64,000 nt of DNA from Symbiodinium natans (taxonomy: Eukaryota; Sar; Dinophyceae; Suessiales; Symbiodiniaceae), in assembly GCA_905221605.1 (NCBI GenBank), contig CAJNDS010002466.1, forward strand, positions 310,001-374,000. Direction: 5' to 3'. The notes below the pieces were generated by a model, which searched no databases, was not told the DNA's origin, and worked only from the letters and a program-made list of their open reading frames with translations. Position numbers and translations under genes: made by a program. Shown piece after piece: positions 63,524 through 64,000 of the stretch (position 1 is its first letter; every line of letters starts with the position of its first letter).

Positions 63524-64000
63524 TCCCGAGGCCTTGGGTCTGAGGCTTCTTTAGGGATCGTGGGGCTGAGGGTGGGTTACCTAGGACTCACTTAGGGCTA
63601 CTGAGGCAGCCAGGGTGGCTTTACCAGGGTTTCGAGGGTTTGAGGGCTGAGGAGGATCATCATGGGCTCCTGTGAGCAGCTGTGGCAAAGGTTGCAGTTG
63701 GGGGACACTGTTGAACAAACCCGGACCGGAGAAAGCCTCAGACCCCTACAACCCTAAAACCTGAAACCCTGAAACCCTGAAGCCCTAAAGCCCTGCGGCC
63801 CCAGACCCTGAAGCCCTAAACGCTAAACCCCAAAGCCCCGGTGCTCGGGCTCTTGTATGTTTGCCGGCTTATTCTCGGAGAACGCAAGGGGGGGCAATCT
63901 AAGGGATTCCCCCTTAGACTCCTGAGGGCCTGGGGTTTAGGCCGGATGCTTTAAAGGCATCTAAGTCCGTCTCAAGAGCCGGCCATGGTTGGAATATGGT
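63524..64000. other. End of window: islands and CCCTAAA-type DNA
   Basis: The island 63640-63735 reads best on the plus strand (IIMGSCEQLWQRLQLGDTVE). C-rich degenerate units 63740-63835. The last 60 bases read TIFQPWPALETDLDAFKASG on the minus strand. Neither can be closed into an exon. Confidence 0.35.

Overview
This is a nuclear eukaryotic window saturated with the 7-bp plant/alveolate-type telomere motif TTTAGGG (CCCTAAA on the other strand). The motif occurs as perfect arrays of up to about 20 units, as single or degenerate units, and as locally homogenised variants (TTTAGGGG, TTCTAGGG, GGGCTTTA, TTTCGGG). Arrays of both orientations alternate at short intervals throughout. This is therefore interstitial telomere-like DNA, not a chromosome end. 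The motif, the 57-bp repeat that encodes LLRAWRPW-like peptides (which I associate from memory with Symbiodiniaceae protein predictions), the sparse short coding islands and the many small inverted-repeat elements suggest a dinoflagellate, possibly near Symbiodinium. Other TTTAGGG lineages (chromerids, green algae, plants) are not excluded.

Layout. 1-1350: GC-rich unique DNA with coding-like reading on the minus strand. 1359-2092: two tandem repeat systems. 2100-6030: telomere-motif mosaic with (CT)n and one well-formed exon candidate (5808-5906). 6118-11010: a largely telomere-motif-free island bracketed by two clusters of a 57-bp repeat and holding coding-like stretches and a 230-bp (CT)n tract. 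11000-45560: mosaic of telomere-type DNA, small unique islands and inverted-repeat (MITE-like) elements. 45590-47570: telomere-free, coding-like but frame-broken segment. 47580-64000: mosaic again, richest in long perfect arrays.

No complete gene can be assigned. The best coding evidence is short islands of 60-230 bp, mostly read on the minus strand, that look like exons inside introns made of telomere-type DNA. Two have good splice signals: 5808-5906 has AG and GT on both sides, and 43651-43754 has an ATG and GTGAGT. Many islands read well on both strands, so strand and product are usually unresolved, and I give no functions.

Several families of 70-145 bp terminal-inverted-repeat elements, called A to J here, recur across the window. 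The most informative copy is at 56843-57039, where a perfect 13-unit TTTAGGG array sits inside a family A element. This is direct evidence that telomere arrays were inserted into pre-existing sequence.
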